DNA of 64,000 nucleotides, from the NCBI RefSeq assembly GCF_013322225.1, contig NZ_JAAMFB010000006.1, positions 62,001 to 126,000 on the forward strand, given 5' to 3'. The position numbers were made by a program, and so were the translations under genes. This stretch comes from Agrobacterium larrymoorei (lineage in GTDB: Bacteria; Pseudomonadota; Alphaproteobacteria; Rhizobiales; Rhizobiaceae). Under the pieces are notes generated by a model. It was not told the DNA's origin and ran no database searches. It saw only the letters and a program-made list of their open reading frames with translations. Below are positions 19,501 through 30,382 of the stretch, one piece after another. How positions within the stretch are numbered: the first letter of the stretch is position 1; every line of letters starts with the position of its first letter.

Positions 19501-20024
19501 AACTGCGCGCCGGTATCCAGAACCTCAACCGCGAAGGCCGCGAACGTCTGGTCGCCGCTTTCGATGTGGTCAATAGCCAGTTCCAGCGGCTATTTACGCA
19601 CCTCTTCGGCGGTGGCACGGCGGAACTGCAACTGATCGAATCCGACGATCCTTTGGAAGCCGGTCTCGAAATCCTCGCTCGCCCACCGGGCAAGAAGCCG
19701 CAAACCATGACGTTGCTTTCCGGCGGTGAACAGGCGCTGACCGCAATGGCGCTCATCTTTGCCGTCTTCCTCACCAACCCGGCCCCGATCTGCGTGCTGG
19801 ACGAAGTGGACGCGCCGCTGGACGACCACAATGTCGAGCGCTACTGCAACCTGATGGATGAAATGGCGGCGACGACCGACACCCGTTTCGTCATCATCAC
19901 CCACAACCCCATCACCATGGCGCGGATGAACAGACTGTTTGGCGTGACAATGGCAGAGCAGGGCGTTTCCCAGCTCGTTTCTGTGGATTTGCAAATGGCA
20001 GAGAGATTAGCCGAAGCGGTTTAA
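16560..20024 (+). CDS. smc: Chromosome segregation ATPase SMC
   Basis: 1154 residues. The start is ATG 16560 (MKFNKLRLLGFKSF), the conserved SMC N-terminus; a longer open frame to 16404 is not part of the protein. Walker A GPNGCGKSN is near residue 32, followed by a long coiled coil, a hinge around residues 500-640, and a second coiled coil. The C-terminal head has the ABC signature LSGGEQAL (about 1053) and Walker B ICVLDEVDAPLD (about 1076). SMC compacts and individualises newly replicated origins with ScpA and ScpB, which are not in this window. Its length is normal for alphaproteobacteria. Confidence 0.97.
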   Translation: MKFNKLRLLGFKSFVEPSEFIIEPGLTGVVGPNGCGKSNLVEALRWVMGENSYKNMRASGMDDVIFSGSGNRPARNTAEVGLYLDNSDRTAPAAFNDSDEIQVTRRIERENGSVYRINGKEARAKDVQLLFADASTGARSPSMVGQGRIGELINAKPQARRQLLEEAAGISGLHSRRHEAELRLRAAETNLERLEDVTAQLESQIESLKRQARQANRFKMLSADIRAREATLLHIRWVEAKQAEGEADSALNQATNLVAEKAQRQMEAAKEQGIASLKLPELRENEAKVAAALQRLQIARTQLDDEASRLLRRRDELARRLAQLGEDVQREERLVADNSEILARLDAEEAELLEILSDAGRYSEETREAFEGATAKLAESERVFTALTAERAEAAASRAQLERAIRDLADRKMRLERQASEASAEIETVNEKLSGLPDPAEKRESVEAAEIAVEDALILVEEAESAVAEARSAESLARGPVDMARNRVNALETEARTISKMLAAGAASGSFTPVAEELQVDRGFEAALGAALGDDLESPLDPSAPAFWTANGDGAGDPALPQGVSSLLKHVSGPDALKRNLQQIGVVSGSDEARRLMPSLKAGQRLVTRDGALFRWDGHIASTDAPGSAALRLAQKNRLAELEGEVEEARIALEEAEGQLAESADEIRVADARLNEARERSRLAARQLTEARDALSMAERASGDLLRRRDVVSEAINQISGQIEEIAIQEENARIELEDAADLTDLDFRLRESQLEVATDRSVLAEARARHEGLSREAESRQRRINAITQERSTWAARAASAAEHISTLREREEEARDELAELDIAPEESDEKRRNLLTELQKTEEARRAAADRLVEAENLQREADRTATTALSELAEAREKRGRAEERLVSAREKRQEGEHRIREALNVEPHMALRLTGLAVEASLPEIRDVERDLDRLKIERERLGAVNLRAEEEQAELSAKLAALIKERDDIIDAVRKLRAGIQNLNREGRERLVAAFDVVNSQFQRLFTHLFGGGTAELQLIESDDPLEAGLEILARPPGKKPQTMTLLSGGEQALTAMALIFAVFLTNPAPICVLDEVDAPLDDHNVERYCNLMDEMAATTDTRFVIITHNPITMARMNRLFGVTMAEQGVSQLVSVDLQMAERLAEAV

Positions 20025-22246
<2,222 letters not shown>

Positions 22247-22291
22247 GATTGGCCTGCGTTTGATCGATACTCGTTTTACAGAAATCGAGCG

Positions 22292-22330
22292 AACAAACTG
22301 CCCGCATTTCCAGTGCGGGCAGTTTGTTTT
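22292..22330 (+). terminator. Terminator after the chemoreceptor gene
   Basis: AACAAACTGCCCGCA pairs perfectly over 15 bases with TGCGGGCAGTTTGTT around a 7-base loop, and the T run continues into TTT. A strong intrinsic terminator about 45 bases after the stop. Confidence 0.9.
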
Positions 22331-22463
22331 CGTTGAGAGCGCTCCATTCGCCCCAATTATGCTGCACTGCGGTGTAATCTTGGAAAATACGAGCGTTCCC
22401 AATAATGTAACAATGCTGTAAAGGGTTGAAAAACAAGAACGCTTCTGGGTGGAGAGCGTACAG

Positions 22464-25184
22464 ATGAAGAAATGGGTTTATACCTTCGGCGATGGTGAGG
22501 CCGAGGGGCGGGCGACTGATACGGCCATACTGGGCGGCAAGGGTGCAAATCTTGCCGAAATGGCCTCGCTCGGTCTGCCGGTGCCGCCGGGCTTTACCAT
22601 CATCGCCGAAGCGTGTGCACGATACCATCAGGGCGGGCGCTCTCTTCCTGAAGACCTGAAGCTTCAGGTGACAAGTGGCATTGCCGGTATGGAAGCCATT
22701 ACCGGTCGCAAGTTCGGTGCCGGTTCCCATCCGCTGCTGCTCTCCGTCCGTTCCGGTGCCCGCGCCTCCATGCCGGGCATGATGGACACGGTGCTGAACC
22801 TCGGCCTTAACGACGAAACCGTGCAGGCGCTGGCGCAGGATTCCGGCGACGCTCGTTTCGCATGGGATAGCTACCGCCGCTTCATCCAGATGTATGCCGA
22901 TGTCGTCATGGGGCTGGATCACGAAATCTTCGAGGAAATCCTGGAAGATGAGAAAGGTCGCCTCGGCTACGAATACGACACGGATCTGTCTGGCGATGAG
23001 TGGCGGCACATCGTCTCGCTCTACAAGGGCCTGATCGAAGACGAGCTGGGTGAGCCTTTTCCGCAGGACACCGAGGTCCAGCTTTGGGGCGCGATCGGTG
23101 CCGTCTTTGCAAGCTGGATGAACACCCGCGCCGTCACCTACCGCCATTTGCACAATATTCCGGGTGACTGGGGAACGGCGGTCAACGTGCAAGCCATGGT
23201 TTTCGGCAATCTCGGTTCGACCTCGGCCACCGGTGTTGCCTTCACCCGCAATCCGTCCACGGGCGAGCGTGAACTCTACGGCGAATTTCTCGTCAATGCT
23301 CAAGGGGAAGATGTGGTCGCGGGCATCCGCACGCCGCAATCCATCACCGAAGCCGCTCGTATCGTGTCCGGCTCCGACAAGCCTTCGATGGAAAAGCTGA
23401 TGCCGGAGGCATTCCGGGAATTCATGGCCATTTGCGAGCGGCTGGAAACCCATTACCGCGACATGCAGGACATGGAGTTCACCATCGAGCGCGGCACGCT
23501 GTGGATGCTTCAGACCCGCTGCGGCAAGCGGACAACGCGCGCGGCGATGAAGATCGCCGTCGATATGGTGGGTGAGGGATTGATCAGCGCCGACGAAGCC
23601 GTTTGCCGGATCGAGCCTTCCTCTCTCGATCAATTGCTGCACCCCACCATCGATCCGTCGGTCGAACGTCCCGTCATCGGCTCCGGCCTGCCTGCTTCCC
23701 CCGGCGCGGCATCGGGCGAGATCGTCTTCACCGCGGATCAGGCGGTGGCGGCGGAAGCCGAGGGCCGACGCGTCATTCTGGTTCGCATGGAAACCAGCCC
23801 GGAAGACATTCACGGCATGCACGCCGCCGAAGGCATTCTGACCACACGCGGCGGTATGACCAGCCATGCGGCGGTCGTCGCACGCGGCATGGGCATTCCT
23901 TGCGTTTCCGGGGCAGGCTCCATGCGGGTGGATTTACGCAACGGCGTGCTGATCGGCATGGGCTGCATTTTGAAAAAGGGCGATGTCATCACCATCGACG
24001 GCTCCTCCGGCCGAGTGATGAAAGGCGAAGTGCCGATGACGCAGCCGGAGCTTTCTGGCGATTTCGGTAAGCTGATGCAGTGGGCCGATGGCGCGCGCCG
24101 CATGACCATCCGCACCAACGCCGATACACCTGCCGATGCCCGCTCTGCCCGCGCTTTCGGCGCGGAAGGCATTGGACTGTGCCGAACCGAACACATGTTC
24201 TTCGAGGGGGAGCGCATTCAGGTGATGCGCGAAATGATCCTTGCCGAGGACGAAAAGGGCAGGCGCGCAGCGCTGGACCAGCTGCTGCCGATGCAGCGCG
24301 AGGATTTTACCGATCTCTTCTCCATCATGCACGGCCTGCCGGTGACGATCCGCCTGCTGGACCCGCCATTGCACGAATTCCTGCCGAAGACCGATGGCGA
24401 GATCGTCGAGGTGGCCGCTGCCATGGGCATGCCGCAGACGCTGTTTCGCCAAAGGCTGGATGCGCTGCACGAGTTCAACCCCATGCTCGGCCATCGCGGC
24501 TGCCGTCTGGCCATTTCCTATCCGGAAATTGCCGAAATGCAGGCCCGCGCCATTTTCGAGGCTGCGGTGGAAGCCGCCCGCAGAACCGGTGCGCCGGTGG
24601 TGCCGGAAATCATGGTGCCGCTCGTCGGTCTGCGCTCGGAGCTGGATTACGTTCGCGGCGTCATCGACCGCATCGCCGCCGAGGTTGCAACGGAAACGGG
24701 CATGACGCTGGAATATCTGACCGGCACCATGATCGAGCTTCCGCGTGCTGCCCTTCGTGCGCATGTGATCGCCGAAGCTGCGGAGTTTTTCTCCTTCGGC
24801 ACCAACGACCTGACGCAGACGACTTTCGGCATCTCGCGTGACGATGCGGCTCGCTTCATCAACACCTATCAGCGCAAGGGCATCATCGAGCGCGATCCGT
24901 TTGTGTCACTGGATTTCGATGGCGTCGGAGAATTGATACGCATTGCGGCAGATCGCGGACGCCAGACCCGACCGGAGCTGAAACTCGGTATTTGCGGTGA
25001 ACACGGCGGCGATCCGGCTTCGATCCATTTCTGCGAGGACGCCGGGCTGGATTATGTCTCCTGCTCACCATTCCGTGTGCCGATTGCCCGGCTCGCTGCA
25101 GCACAGGCGACGCTCTCTATGGCGGAAAAGCAGCAGGCTGAGCCGGACAGGAAGGTCGTGTCCGTCAGCGGTTTTGCACGATGA
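22464..25184 (+). CDS. ppdK: Pyruvate, phosphate dikinase
   Basis: 906 residues from the ATG at 22464 (MKKWVYTFGDG), 9 bases after GGAG; a GTG at 22449 is in frame but overlaps that ribosome site. The N-terminal ATP-grasp domain (about 1-340) contains GGKGANLAEMASLGLPVPPGF. The phosphohistidine domain has GGMTSHAAVVARGMG with the catalytic His near 467. The C-terminal PEP/pyruvate barrel (about 530-890) has GAEGIGLCRTEHMF and the catalytic Cys in LGICGEHGGDP. It interconverts pyruvate + ATP + Pi with PEP + AMP + PPi; in rhizobia it is considered gluconeogenic. Its last 20 bases overlap the convergent small lipoprotein gene. Confidence 0.97.
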   Translation: MKKWVYTFGDGEAEGRATDTAILGGKGANLAEMASLGLPVPPGFTIIAEACARYHQGGRSLPEDLKLQVTSGIAGMEAITGRKFGAGSHPLLLSVRSGARASMPGMMDTVLNLGLNDETVQALAQDSGDARFAWDSYRRFIQMYADVVMGLDHEIFEEILEDEKGRLGYEYDTDLSGDEWRHIVSLYKGLIEDELGEPFPQDTEVQLWGAIGAVFASWMNTRAVTYRHLHNIPGDWGTAVNVQAMVFGNLGSTSATGVAFTRNPSTGERELYGEFLVNAQGEDVVAGIRTPQSITEAARIVSGSDKPSMEKLMPEAFREFMAICERLETHYRDMQDMEFTIERGTLWMLQTRCGKRTTRAAMKIAVDMVGEGLISADEAVCRIEPSSLDQLLHPTIDPSVERPVIGSGLPASPGAASGEIVFTADQAVAAEAEGRRVILVRMETSPEDIHGMHAAEGILTTRGGMTSHAAVVARGMGIPCVSGAGSMRVDLRNGVLIGMGCILKKGDVITIDGSSGRVMKGEVPMTQPELSGDFGKLMQWADGARRMTIRTNADTPADARSARAFGAEGIGLCRTEHMFFEGERIQVMREMILAEDEKGRRAALDQLLPMQREDFTDLFSIMHGLPVTIRLLDPPLHEFLPKTDGEIVEVAAAMGMPQTLFRQRLDALHEFNPMLGHRGCRLAISYPEIAEMQARAIFEAAVEAARRTGAPVVPEIMVPLVGLRSELDYVRGVIDRIAAEVATETGMTLEYLTGTMIELPRAALRAHVIAEAAEFFSFGTNDLTQTTFGISRDDAARFINTYQRKGIIERDPFVSLDFDGVGELIRIAADRGRQTRPELKLGICGEHGGDPASIHFCEDAGLDYVSCSPFRVPIARLAAAQATLSMAEKQQAEPDRKVVSVSGFAR

Positions 25185-25437
25185 TCCGGCGCTCCACCAC
25201 CACCGGGCGGTAGAACATATCGCGGTTGACCTGCGCCTGCCAGGCGCGCGCATCGGCGCGCCGGTCAAGGTCCAGATCCAGCAGGCACCGTGCCATCTGG
25301 TCGGTGCCGATGCGGAATCCATAGCCTCGGCAGGTCGCTTCATCGCGCGCGCGCCGCTCTTCGGGCGTCAGGGTCTGGCAGGCGGTCAGCGCCAGCGTCG
25401 CTGCAAGTGCTCCGAAAACGATGGAAACGCGCATCAT
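25165..25437 (-). CDS. Small cysteine-containing lipoprotein
   Basis: 90 residues from the ATG at 25437, 6 bases after GGAG. Signal peptide with lipobox ALTAC (Cys20), then a short domain with TPEERRARDEATCRGYGF and a second Cys in MARCLLDLDLDRRA, ending in basic and hydrophobic residues. Similar short lipoproteins with the 'CxGYGFxxGTxxxAxCLxxLDxxR' pattern are widespread in rhizobia and annotated only as hypothetical. Overlaps the 3' end of ppdK on the opposite strand. Confidence 0.8.
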   Translation of the reverse strand: MMRVSIVFGALAATLALTACQTLTPEERRARDEATCRGYGFRIGTDQMARCLLDLDLDRRADARAWQAQVNRDMFYRPVVVERRIIVQNR

Positions 25438-25676
25438 GTCCACTCCCACTGACAGCCAATTTTGGCTGGAATCTCTGACGTACTGATACGCTTCTTCATT
25501 CCTTTAGAAAAGTCCGTATGAGGCCTAAGGCTACCCTCTTCTTCTGCAAATAAAGGTGAAGCGATTCCATTTGCGTTCGAAACGCTTTATGAGGAATTCA
25601 TAACGGTGATTCCAGAGGGAATGGTTCTTTCTGGAGCGCTTCGTCGCCACTGAATATGCCTGCGGGTGCTCGTTTC

Positions 25677-26597
25677 ATGACTGTGCGTTTCGTTCGCCCC
25701 GTTTCCCATGCGGCCTATCTTTCCCGTTATCTCGGGCTGTCCGCCCTGTTGCTTTTCGCCATAGCAGCACCCCTCCATCGATTCGGACCGCTAACAACCC
25801 CTGATTTCGTGGCCCTGACGCTGATTTCCGCCGGGATTGCCGCCGTTTCCCTTCTGCTTGCCCTCATCGGCCTGCAACGCCTCTGGTCGGCAGGGGCGAA
25901 GGGTGGCATGTGGTCGCTCTATGCGATGCTGCTCTCTTCCATTCCACTCGGCGTCGTCGGCTTCGCGGCCTTTCTCTATTGGCAGCAGCCGAAGATTTAC
26001 GATGTCTCGACGGATGTCGCGGATGCACCGAACTGGCTCTCAATTCCCTCAGCCAATCAACAGTGGATGCCGCGTGCGGCCATGGTTTCGAAAGCCGATC
26101 GGGATTTGCAGCTTTCGGCCTATCCAAGCCTCGCAGGCCACCGCTATGAGGGCGCGATAGATCGCGTCTACACCGCTGCCCGCAAGGTTGCACGCGCCCA
26201 GAACATCCGCATCCTCCACACGGATGGCCTGATTGGTGCGATACCGGATGTGCTGCCCGGCGTGCCGAAACAGGACCAGCAGGAAGGCGCAACCGATGCG
26301 CCCATCGAAGAACTGCCAGCTATCGTCCCCGTGCCACTGGCAAGGCCCGCAGACGCTCCCGCCCCGACCTTTTTCAACGGCAGCGGTGTCGTTCTGATAC
26401 AGGGAGACATGCGCACGCTGGTCTGGGGCGCGCGCTTCGACGTCCTCATCCGCCTCAAGGAAGACACCGAAACCACGCTGGTCGACATCCGCGTCGCCTC
26501 CCGCTTCGGCCCGCACGATCTCGGTATGGGAGCGAAGATCGCAAAGGCCTATCTCGACGCGCTGGATGCCGAAATGCAGGGGCTAAACGATAACTGA
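25677..26597 (+). CDS. DUF1499 membrane-anchored protein
   Basis: About 306 residues; ATG 25677 preceded by GGGTG is preferred over ATG 25656. The first 115 residues contain three hydrophobic helices. The C-terminal domain (about 120-300) shows YSLAGHRYEGAID-like spacing (AYPSLAGHRYEGAIDRVYTAARKVA) and VDIRVASRFGPHDLGMGAKIAKAYLDAL, the DUF1499 signature. Its function is unknown. A Pro-rich, acidic insertion (about 195-240) separates two parts of the domain. Convergent with the DCC oxidoreductase gene, 6 bases between stops. Confidence 0.82.
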   Translation: MTVRFVRPVSHAAYLSRYLGLSALLLFAIAAPLHRFGPLTTPDFVALTLISAGIAAVSLLLALIGLQRLWSAGAKGGMWSLYAMLLSSIPLGVVGFAAFLYWQQPKIYDVSTDVADAPNWLSIPSANQQWMPRAAMVSKADRDLQLSAYPSLAGHRYEGAIDRVYTAARKVARAQNIRILHTDGLIGAIPDVLPGVPKQDQQEGATDAPIEELPAIVPVPLARPADAPAPTFFNGSGVVLIQGDMRTLVWGARFDVLIRLKEDTETTLVDIRVASRFGPHDLGMGAKIAKAYLDALDAEMQGLNDN

Positions 26598-26603
26598 TTG
26601 GTG

Positions 26604-27050
26604 TCAGACGAAGCGGTCGCGCTCTTCAGGCGCCGGCATTCGGCAGGCCTGACGCCGCCCGGCGATTTTCATGCGGTTGCGAGCAACGAGATTGTAGACG
26701 CCATCGCGAATGAAGCGCGGCACAATTCGGAGAAGTGCTGCCATTCCGATCTTCCCGCCCATGAGCTCGAGTACCCGCAGCACGCCGTCCGAATAAGCAT
26801 AGGCGATCCCATTGTCGATCAGCAGACTGGTTTCGTAATTGTCGGTCCTACAGCCATAGTGCCGCATCAATGCCGTGCCGAGAGGAGATTGCGCGGGCGT
26901 AAAGCGGAACAGTCCTTGGCTGTCATGGCGAAGTACGAAATCGATATCGCGGGAACAGAAACCGCATTCGCCGTCGAAGACGATCAGCGGCCTGTCGTCC
27001 GGAAAGTCCGGAACGGAAGGGTCCTGGCGATAGCTGTATGCAACCGTCAT
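26604..27050 (-). CDS. DCC-family (DUF393) thiol-disulfide oxidoreductase
   Basis: 148 residues from the ATG at 27050, with AGGGA 7 bases upstream; the open frame extends further, but that part overlaps the MBL gene. The DCC motif is FDGECGFCSRDIDFVLRHD, with the CxxC pair Cys29/Cys32, followed by a small thioredoxin-like fold (FRFTPAQSPLGTALMRHYG) and YAYSDGVLRVLELMGG. Members are thought to be thiol-disulfide oxidoreductases, but physiological partners are unknown. Forty bases downstream of the MBL hydrolase on the same strand, so probably co-transcribed. Confidence 0.87.
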   Translation of the reverse strand: MTVAYSYRQDPSVPDFPDDRPLIVFDGECGFCSRDIDFVLRHDSQGLFRFTPAQSPLGTALMRHYGCRTDNYETSLLIDNGIAYAYSDGVLRVLELMGGKIGMAALLRIVPRFIRDGVYNLVARNRMKIAGRRQACRMPAPEERDRFV

Positions 27051-27090
27051 TGCTTCATCCCTAAAGCGTGTGGCATGTATCGCTGATGCT

Positions 27091-27999
27091 TCAGATCGGA
27101 ACATAAATGCCGTTGATCGAAGGCGCTCCATCGGTCTGCACCATGCCTTTCTCGATAAGATCTTCGATATGCGCAAGCACGGAAAGCGCGGCAGCGCCAT
27201 GGAGGCGAGGGTCGGTGCGGCGGTAGATGATCTTTACCATGTCGGGGATCGTGCGGTCTCCGGCCTTGATCCGTGTCAGCACCGCTTTCTCCCGCATGCG
27301 CCGGTGCGCGCGTAGCCCCCGCATGAAGGCGGTGGGGTCGCTAACAGGTCCGCCGTGGCCGGGCAGAAACAGCCGGTCCTTGCGCTTTAGAAGCTTTTCC
27401 AGCGAGGCCATGTAATCGCTCATCGCCCCATCCGGCGGCGCGACGATGGTGGTTGCCCATGCCATGACGTGATCCGCCGAAAATACGATGCCATCGTCAT
27501 CGAGCGCAAAAGCCGCGTGATTTGCAGTGTGCCCCGGCGTGTGCAACGCCTTCAGAAACCAGCCGTCGCCCGAAATGCTCTCTTCGTCGCCAAGCGCGAT
27601 ATCCGGCATGAACTCGGTATCGGAGCTTTCCGCGAATGGGTTGCGCTCTCCCTCATGTAGCGGACGCGCCGCGCGGTGCGGTCCCTCCGCCACGGTCAAG
27701 GCGCCTGTCACTTGCTTCAGCCTTCCAGCCAGCGGTGAGTGGTCGCGATGTGTATGACTGACGAATATATGCGTCACCTCCCGGCCTTTCAGCGCCTCCA
27801 TCAAAGCCTGAAAATGCGCCTCATCCTCCGGCCCGGGATCGATCACGGCAACCGACTTATTCCCGACGATATAGCTGTTCGTGCCATGAAAGGTGAATGC
27901 GGAAGGGTTGTTGACGGTTATTCGCTGAACACTGCGTGCCACCGGTATTGCCGTTCCGTAGGCAGGTTGAAATTCAAGGTCGAATACTGGTTCTGCCAT
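27091..27999 (-). CDS. Metallo-beta-lactamase-fold hydrolase (LACTB2/GloB-like)
   Basis: 302 residues from the ATG at 27999 (MAEPVFDLEFQPAYG); a GTG at 28032 is possible. The zinc motif is FVSHTHRDHSP (about 95-105), with further ligands in LHTPGHTANHAAF (about 165) and FSADHVMAWATT (about 190). The C-terminal winged-helix-like part (LRAHRRMREKAVL...) resembles LACTB2-type hydrolases. The substrate could be a thioester or a nucleic acid; sequence alone does not decide. First gene of a two-gene unit with the DCC oxidoreductase. Confidence 0.88.
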   Translation of the reverse strand: MAEPVFDLEFQPAYGTAIPVARSVQRITVNNPSAFTFHGTNSYIVGNKSVAVIDPGPEDEAHFQALMEALKGREVTHIFVSHTHRDHSPLAGRLKQVTGALTVAEGPHRAARPLHEGERNPFAESSDTEFMPDIALGDEESISGDGWFLKALHTPGHTANHAAFALDDDGIVFSADHVMAWATTIVAPPDGAMSDYMASLEKLLKRKDRLFLPGHGGPVSDPTAFMRGLRAHRRMREKAVLTRIKAGDRTIPDMVKIIYRRTDPRLHGAAALSVLAHIEDLIEKGMVQTDGAPSINGIYVPI

Positions 28000-28163
28000 G
28001 GATGCCGCAAAGCTGTTGAGAGACTGAACCACGACCTAACATGAAGCATGCGCACCACCCACAAGAAATGTTGCGTTTCCGTGAACATAATGATTGCCGC
28101 TGCCGCTTTGCTTTGCTAATCAGGCGCCGTTCGGGCAATCGGCTTTTTCGCCAACCTGCCTGT

Positions 28164-28238
28164 TGGGGCGTCGCCAAGCGGTAAGGCACCGGTTTTTGGT
28201 ACCGGCATTCCCAGGTTCGAATCCTGGCGCCCCAGCCA
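28164..28238 (+). tRNA. tRNA-Gln (anticodon UUG)
   Basis: Acceptor TGGGGCG pairs with CGCCCCA, discriminator G and encoded CCA. The anticodon stem CCGGT/ACCGG closes the loop TTTTGGT, giving TTG at positions 34-36. The T arm CCAGG-TTCGAAT-CCTGG is canonical. 75 bases including CCA. Confidence 0.95.
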
Positions 28239-28270
28239 TTACTCCTGCAAAAAAATTCGTTCTGTACGCG

Positions 28271-28882
28271 TCAGACGTTCTCTGTGCGAACGCCTAATCG
28301 GCGAGGTGGAGAAACAGGATCTTCACCCCACCATTTGCGTAAGGCTTTCGCGAAAGCTTCAGCCTCGTCATTTTCAAATACTCGTTTCGGAAGTATGTGC
28401 GCCTGAAACTTAGAGGTCCAGAAGTAATACCGTTCTGCGTCCTCTTCGACCGAGACAAGACTGTTCCATGGGCAGAGCCATGTTTGTTGGCGTATAAGGA
28501 TGAAAACTCCCTTGGCGTCCACAGTCATTTCCATCGGAACATCAATCGCTTCGCGAGTTTCGAGAAACCCTTTCCAGAATCCGATAAACTGCGCGCGAAA
28601 GAACCCGTAAACAAGCCACGCGAGAGCGGGACCAGCAGCAATTGCTCCCACGACGATAGCCGCAGCGAGCACGTGCTCTTCCCTTTGCCAAGTGTCGAAA
28701 GCGAAGAAGAGCCCGATAGAAAGGGTGCAAAGGGTGATGAAACCGGCGAAGCGACCGAAAGGGAGCGGCTCGCTACGTGCATAACGCACCGCCATATGAT
28801 CCCCAAGGCCTATTTCAAACTGCTTTGTGAAAACATTCGTAGTAGGGGTTTGCCAAATACTAGGAACGGTCGACTTAGCCAT
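28271..28882 (-). CDS. YcxB-like membrane protein
   Basis: 203 residues with GGAG 9 bases before the start. Two hydrophobic helices (about 45-65 and 70-95) are followed by a cytoplasmic domain with VDAKGVFILIRQQTWLCPW and SLVSVEEDAERYYFWTSKFQAHILPKRVF, the pattern of the YcxB-like C-terminal domain (Pfam YcxB). Function unknown. It follows tRNA-Gln in convergent orientation. Codon use looks a little less GC-biased than the flanking core genes, which may indicate later arrival. Confidence 0.72.
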   Translation of the reverse strand: MAKSTVPSIWQTPTTNVFTKQFEIGLGDHMAVRYARSEPLPFGRFAGFITLCTLSIGLFFAFDTWQREEHVLAAAIVVGAIAAGPALAWLVYGFFRAQFIGFWKGFLETREAIDVPMEMTVDAKGVFILIRQQTWLCPWNSLVSVEEDAERYYFWTSKFQAHILPKRVFENDEAEAFAKALRKWWGEDPVSPPRRLGVRTENV

Positions 28883-29290
28883 ATGAGTTGTCTCCGTTGG
28901 AAAAATTATAGAAACCTGTCAGTGTCCGTCCAGGAGAATTGAAAGTCACTCCAAACACATTAATCGGATAAAATCTGTCCTCATGCATCTGCATCAATAT
29001 ATAAACGATGACGAGTAGAGACAACGCATGCAATCCTGCGTTCTCGTTTTGAGGATTGAGAATGAAATGTGACCGGGAGCGTAGTTTACGCAAGGTAGGC
29101 TCAGCAGGTACCTTATCAAGGGTCGCTTCAGCCTGTCACCGGCTAGTGAAGCTGCATTTTGACCGTACCCCTTACGGGTCGCTGTTCGGCTTTGCGTCGT
29201 AACGTGATCCGCTTGGCATACTCTATGAGAGGATAAAAATGCCCGGAGAAACCGGGCATTGAAATTCGGAAATATATGTCCTCGAAGCGA
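28883..29290. other. Intergenic region between the YcxB-like gene and a lipoprotein gene
   Basis: About 400 bases. It contains the minus-strand terminator of the lipoprotein gene at 29230-29260. A 72-codon open frame at 28875-29093 begins with TTG without a ribosome site and is not accepted as a gene. Nothing else recognised. Confidence 0.45.
29230..29260 (-). terminator. Terminator of the lipoprotein gene
   Basis: Read on the minus strand, AATGCCCGG and CCGGGCATT pair over 9 bases (29238-29260, 5-base loop) and are followed by TTTATCC, with the stem end adding further T. It lies about 30 bases after the lipoprotein stop. Confidence 0.85.
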
Positions 29291-29695
29291 TCAATCCGCT
29301 GCAAGAAACTCCGCGCAATAGCTCGGGCCGTTCACGCCGGGGCGGTCGGAAACTGTGCGGACCGAGCGGATCTTATAGTCTTCTCCAACGGTCATCTGCA
29401 CCGTGCAGGAGAGATAGGCCTTACGGGCAGGCGAAATCTGGCGACCGCGCTTGCCGTTCTTTTCGTCGTATTTCGCAGGTATAGTCGTGGTCTTGTATCC
29501 GCCGCGCCAGTTATAGGTCGTCGTGCTGCCGGACTCGACGTCGCTCAGAGGCGGGCCGAACTTGGCGAAAAATACGCCAGCCGATTGACCAACCCAGCGC
29601 GTCTCGACTGCGTTCTTGGGAGCGATGGAAGGGGTCGTGGTGCAGGCCGAGAGGGCTATGGCAAGTCCTGCAAGCGCTACGCTGCGAAATCGCAT
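29291..29695 (-). CDS. Conserved hypothetical lipoprotein
   Basis: 134 residues. Signal peptide with lipobox LSAC (Cys18), then a domain with WVGQSAGVFFAKFGPPLSDVESG and TTTYNWRGGYKT, ending with two cysteines (LSCTVQMTVGEDY and PSYCAEFL) that could pair. The segment WVGxxxxxxFxxFGPP resembles small outer-membrane lipoproteins of the SmpA/BamE-like shape, but I cannot assign it. AGGGG precedes the ATG. Followed by a clear terminator, so probably a single-gene unit. Confidence 0.8.
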   Translation of the reverse strand: MRFRSVALAGLAIALSACTTTPSIAPKNAVETRWVGQSAGVFFAKFGPPLSDVESGSTTTYNWRGGYKTTTIPAKYDEKNGKRGRQISPARKAYLSCTVQMTVGEDYKIRSVRTVSDRPGVNGPSYCAEFLAAD

Positions 29696-29926
29696 GAGGG
29701 GTGTCCTTTATAAGGGAAGACTGGAAATGCTTTTCCCCTAGCAGATTTGAAAAGAAGGGGCAGGGGGCAGATGATGCCTGTTGAAAGATTTCCTGCCACA
29801 ATTGCTTTTTTGTAACGATTTTGCTGCGCGCCGCATGATTTTGGGGCGGCAAAAATCTGTCACAAAAAATTCTCAAACGCCGCTTGTCGAGTGCAGGAGC
29901 CTGGTTTATAGAAACGCCGCTGGTCA

Positions 29927-30003
29927 CGGAGTGTAGCGCAGTCTGGTAGCGCACGTCGTTCGGGACGACGGGGTCGGAGGTTCGAATCCTCTCACTCCGA
30001 CCA
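29927..30003 (+). tRNA. tRNA-Pro (anticodon CGG)
   Basis: Acceptor CGGAGTG pairs with CACTCCG, discriminator A and encoded CCA. The anticodon stem CGTCG/CGACG closes the loop TTCGGGA, giving CGG. The T arm GGAGG-TTCGAAT-CCTCT has one wobble-type end. 77 bases with CCA. Confidence 0.95.
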
Positions 30004-30275
30004 GATAAACAGCTAATAATAAATGATTTTTTCCATTATATTTCCTGTTCGGAAATTGTTTCCGTTCGTCACGCGCCGCTCCTTCACGCTTGTGATCACG
30101 ACTCTCAATCTTCCTTTTGAAGCACCAGGATCGCGCCTTAAAACTTGCGGGAAAGAATACAGCCCATCTTTCTTGTGAGGTGCCCCGTTCGCTCGCGTTG
30201 CGCGTGGCCTTTCCCATTTGCGGGGAACATTCCTGTCAGGCAGGCATTCTCTATTCACATAGAGGAGAGAAAAAT

Positions 30276-30353
30276 ATGCTGAGAGCTATGCTTTTATGGG
30301 CGCTGGGCGTTCCGTTTTTCGTGGTGGTACTGCTGTGGATGTTCGTTTTCTGA
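30276..30353 (+). CDS. 25-residue hydrophobic membrane peptide
   Basis: A very short ORF (25 codons plus stop) beginning MLRAMLLWALGVP and ending WMFVF; all but the first few residues form a single membrane helix. The ribosome site is excellent: GAGGAGAG 5-10 bases before the ATG. It is followed by an intrinsic terminator, which together make a compact expression unit. Tiny proteins of similar composition with an early Arg and a central Pro occur in many proteobacteria, but I know of no function. It could be a regulatory membrane peptide or a type I-toxin-like peptide; no antisense RNA was identified. It lies between tRNA-Pro and cysN. Confidence 0.62.
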   Translation: MLRAMLLWALGVPFFVVVLLWMFVF

Positions 30354-30382
30354 AGCATTGATCACCCCAATCCACAAAGTTC

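Noticed and set aside
28875-29093. 72-codon minus ORF with a hydrophobic segment
   Set aside because: Starts with TTG, has no ribosome site, overlaps the YcxB-like start and matches no family I recognise.
29150-29190. Possible hairpin GACCGTA...TTACGGGTC
   Set aside because: Imperfect pairing, no T run and no adjacent gene end.
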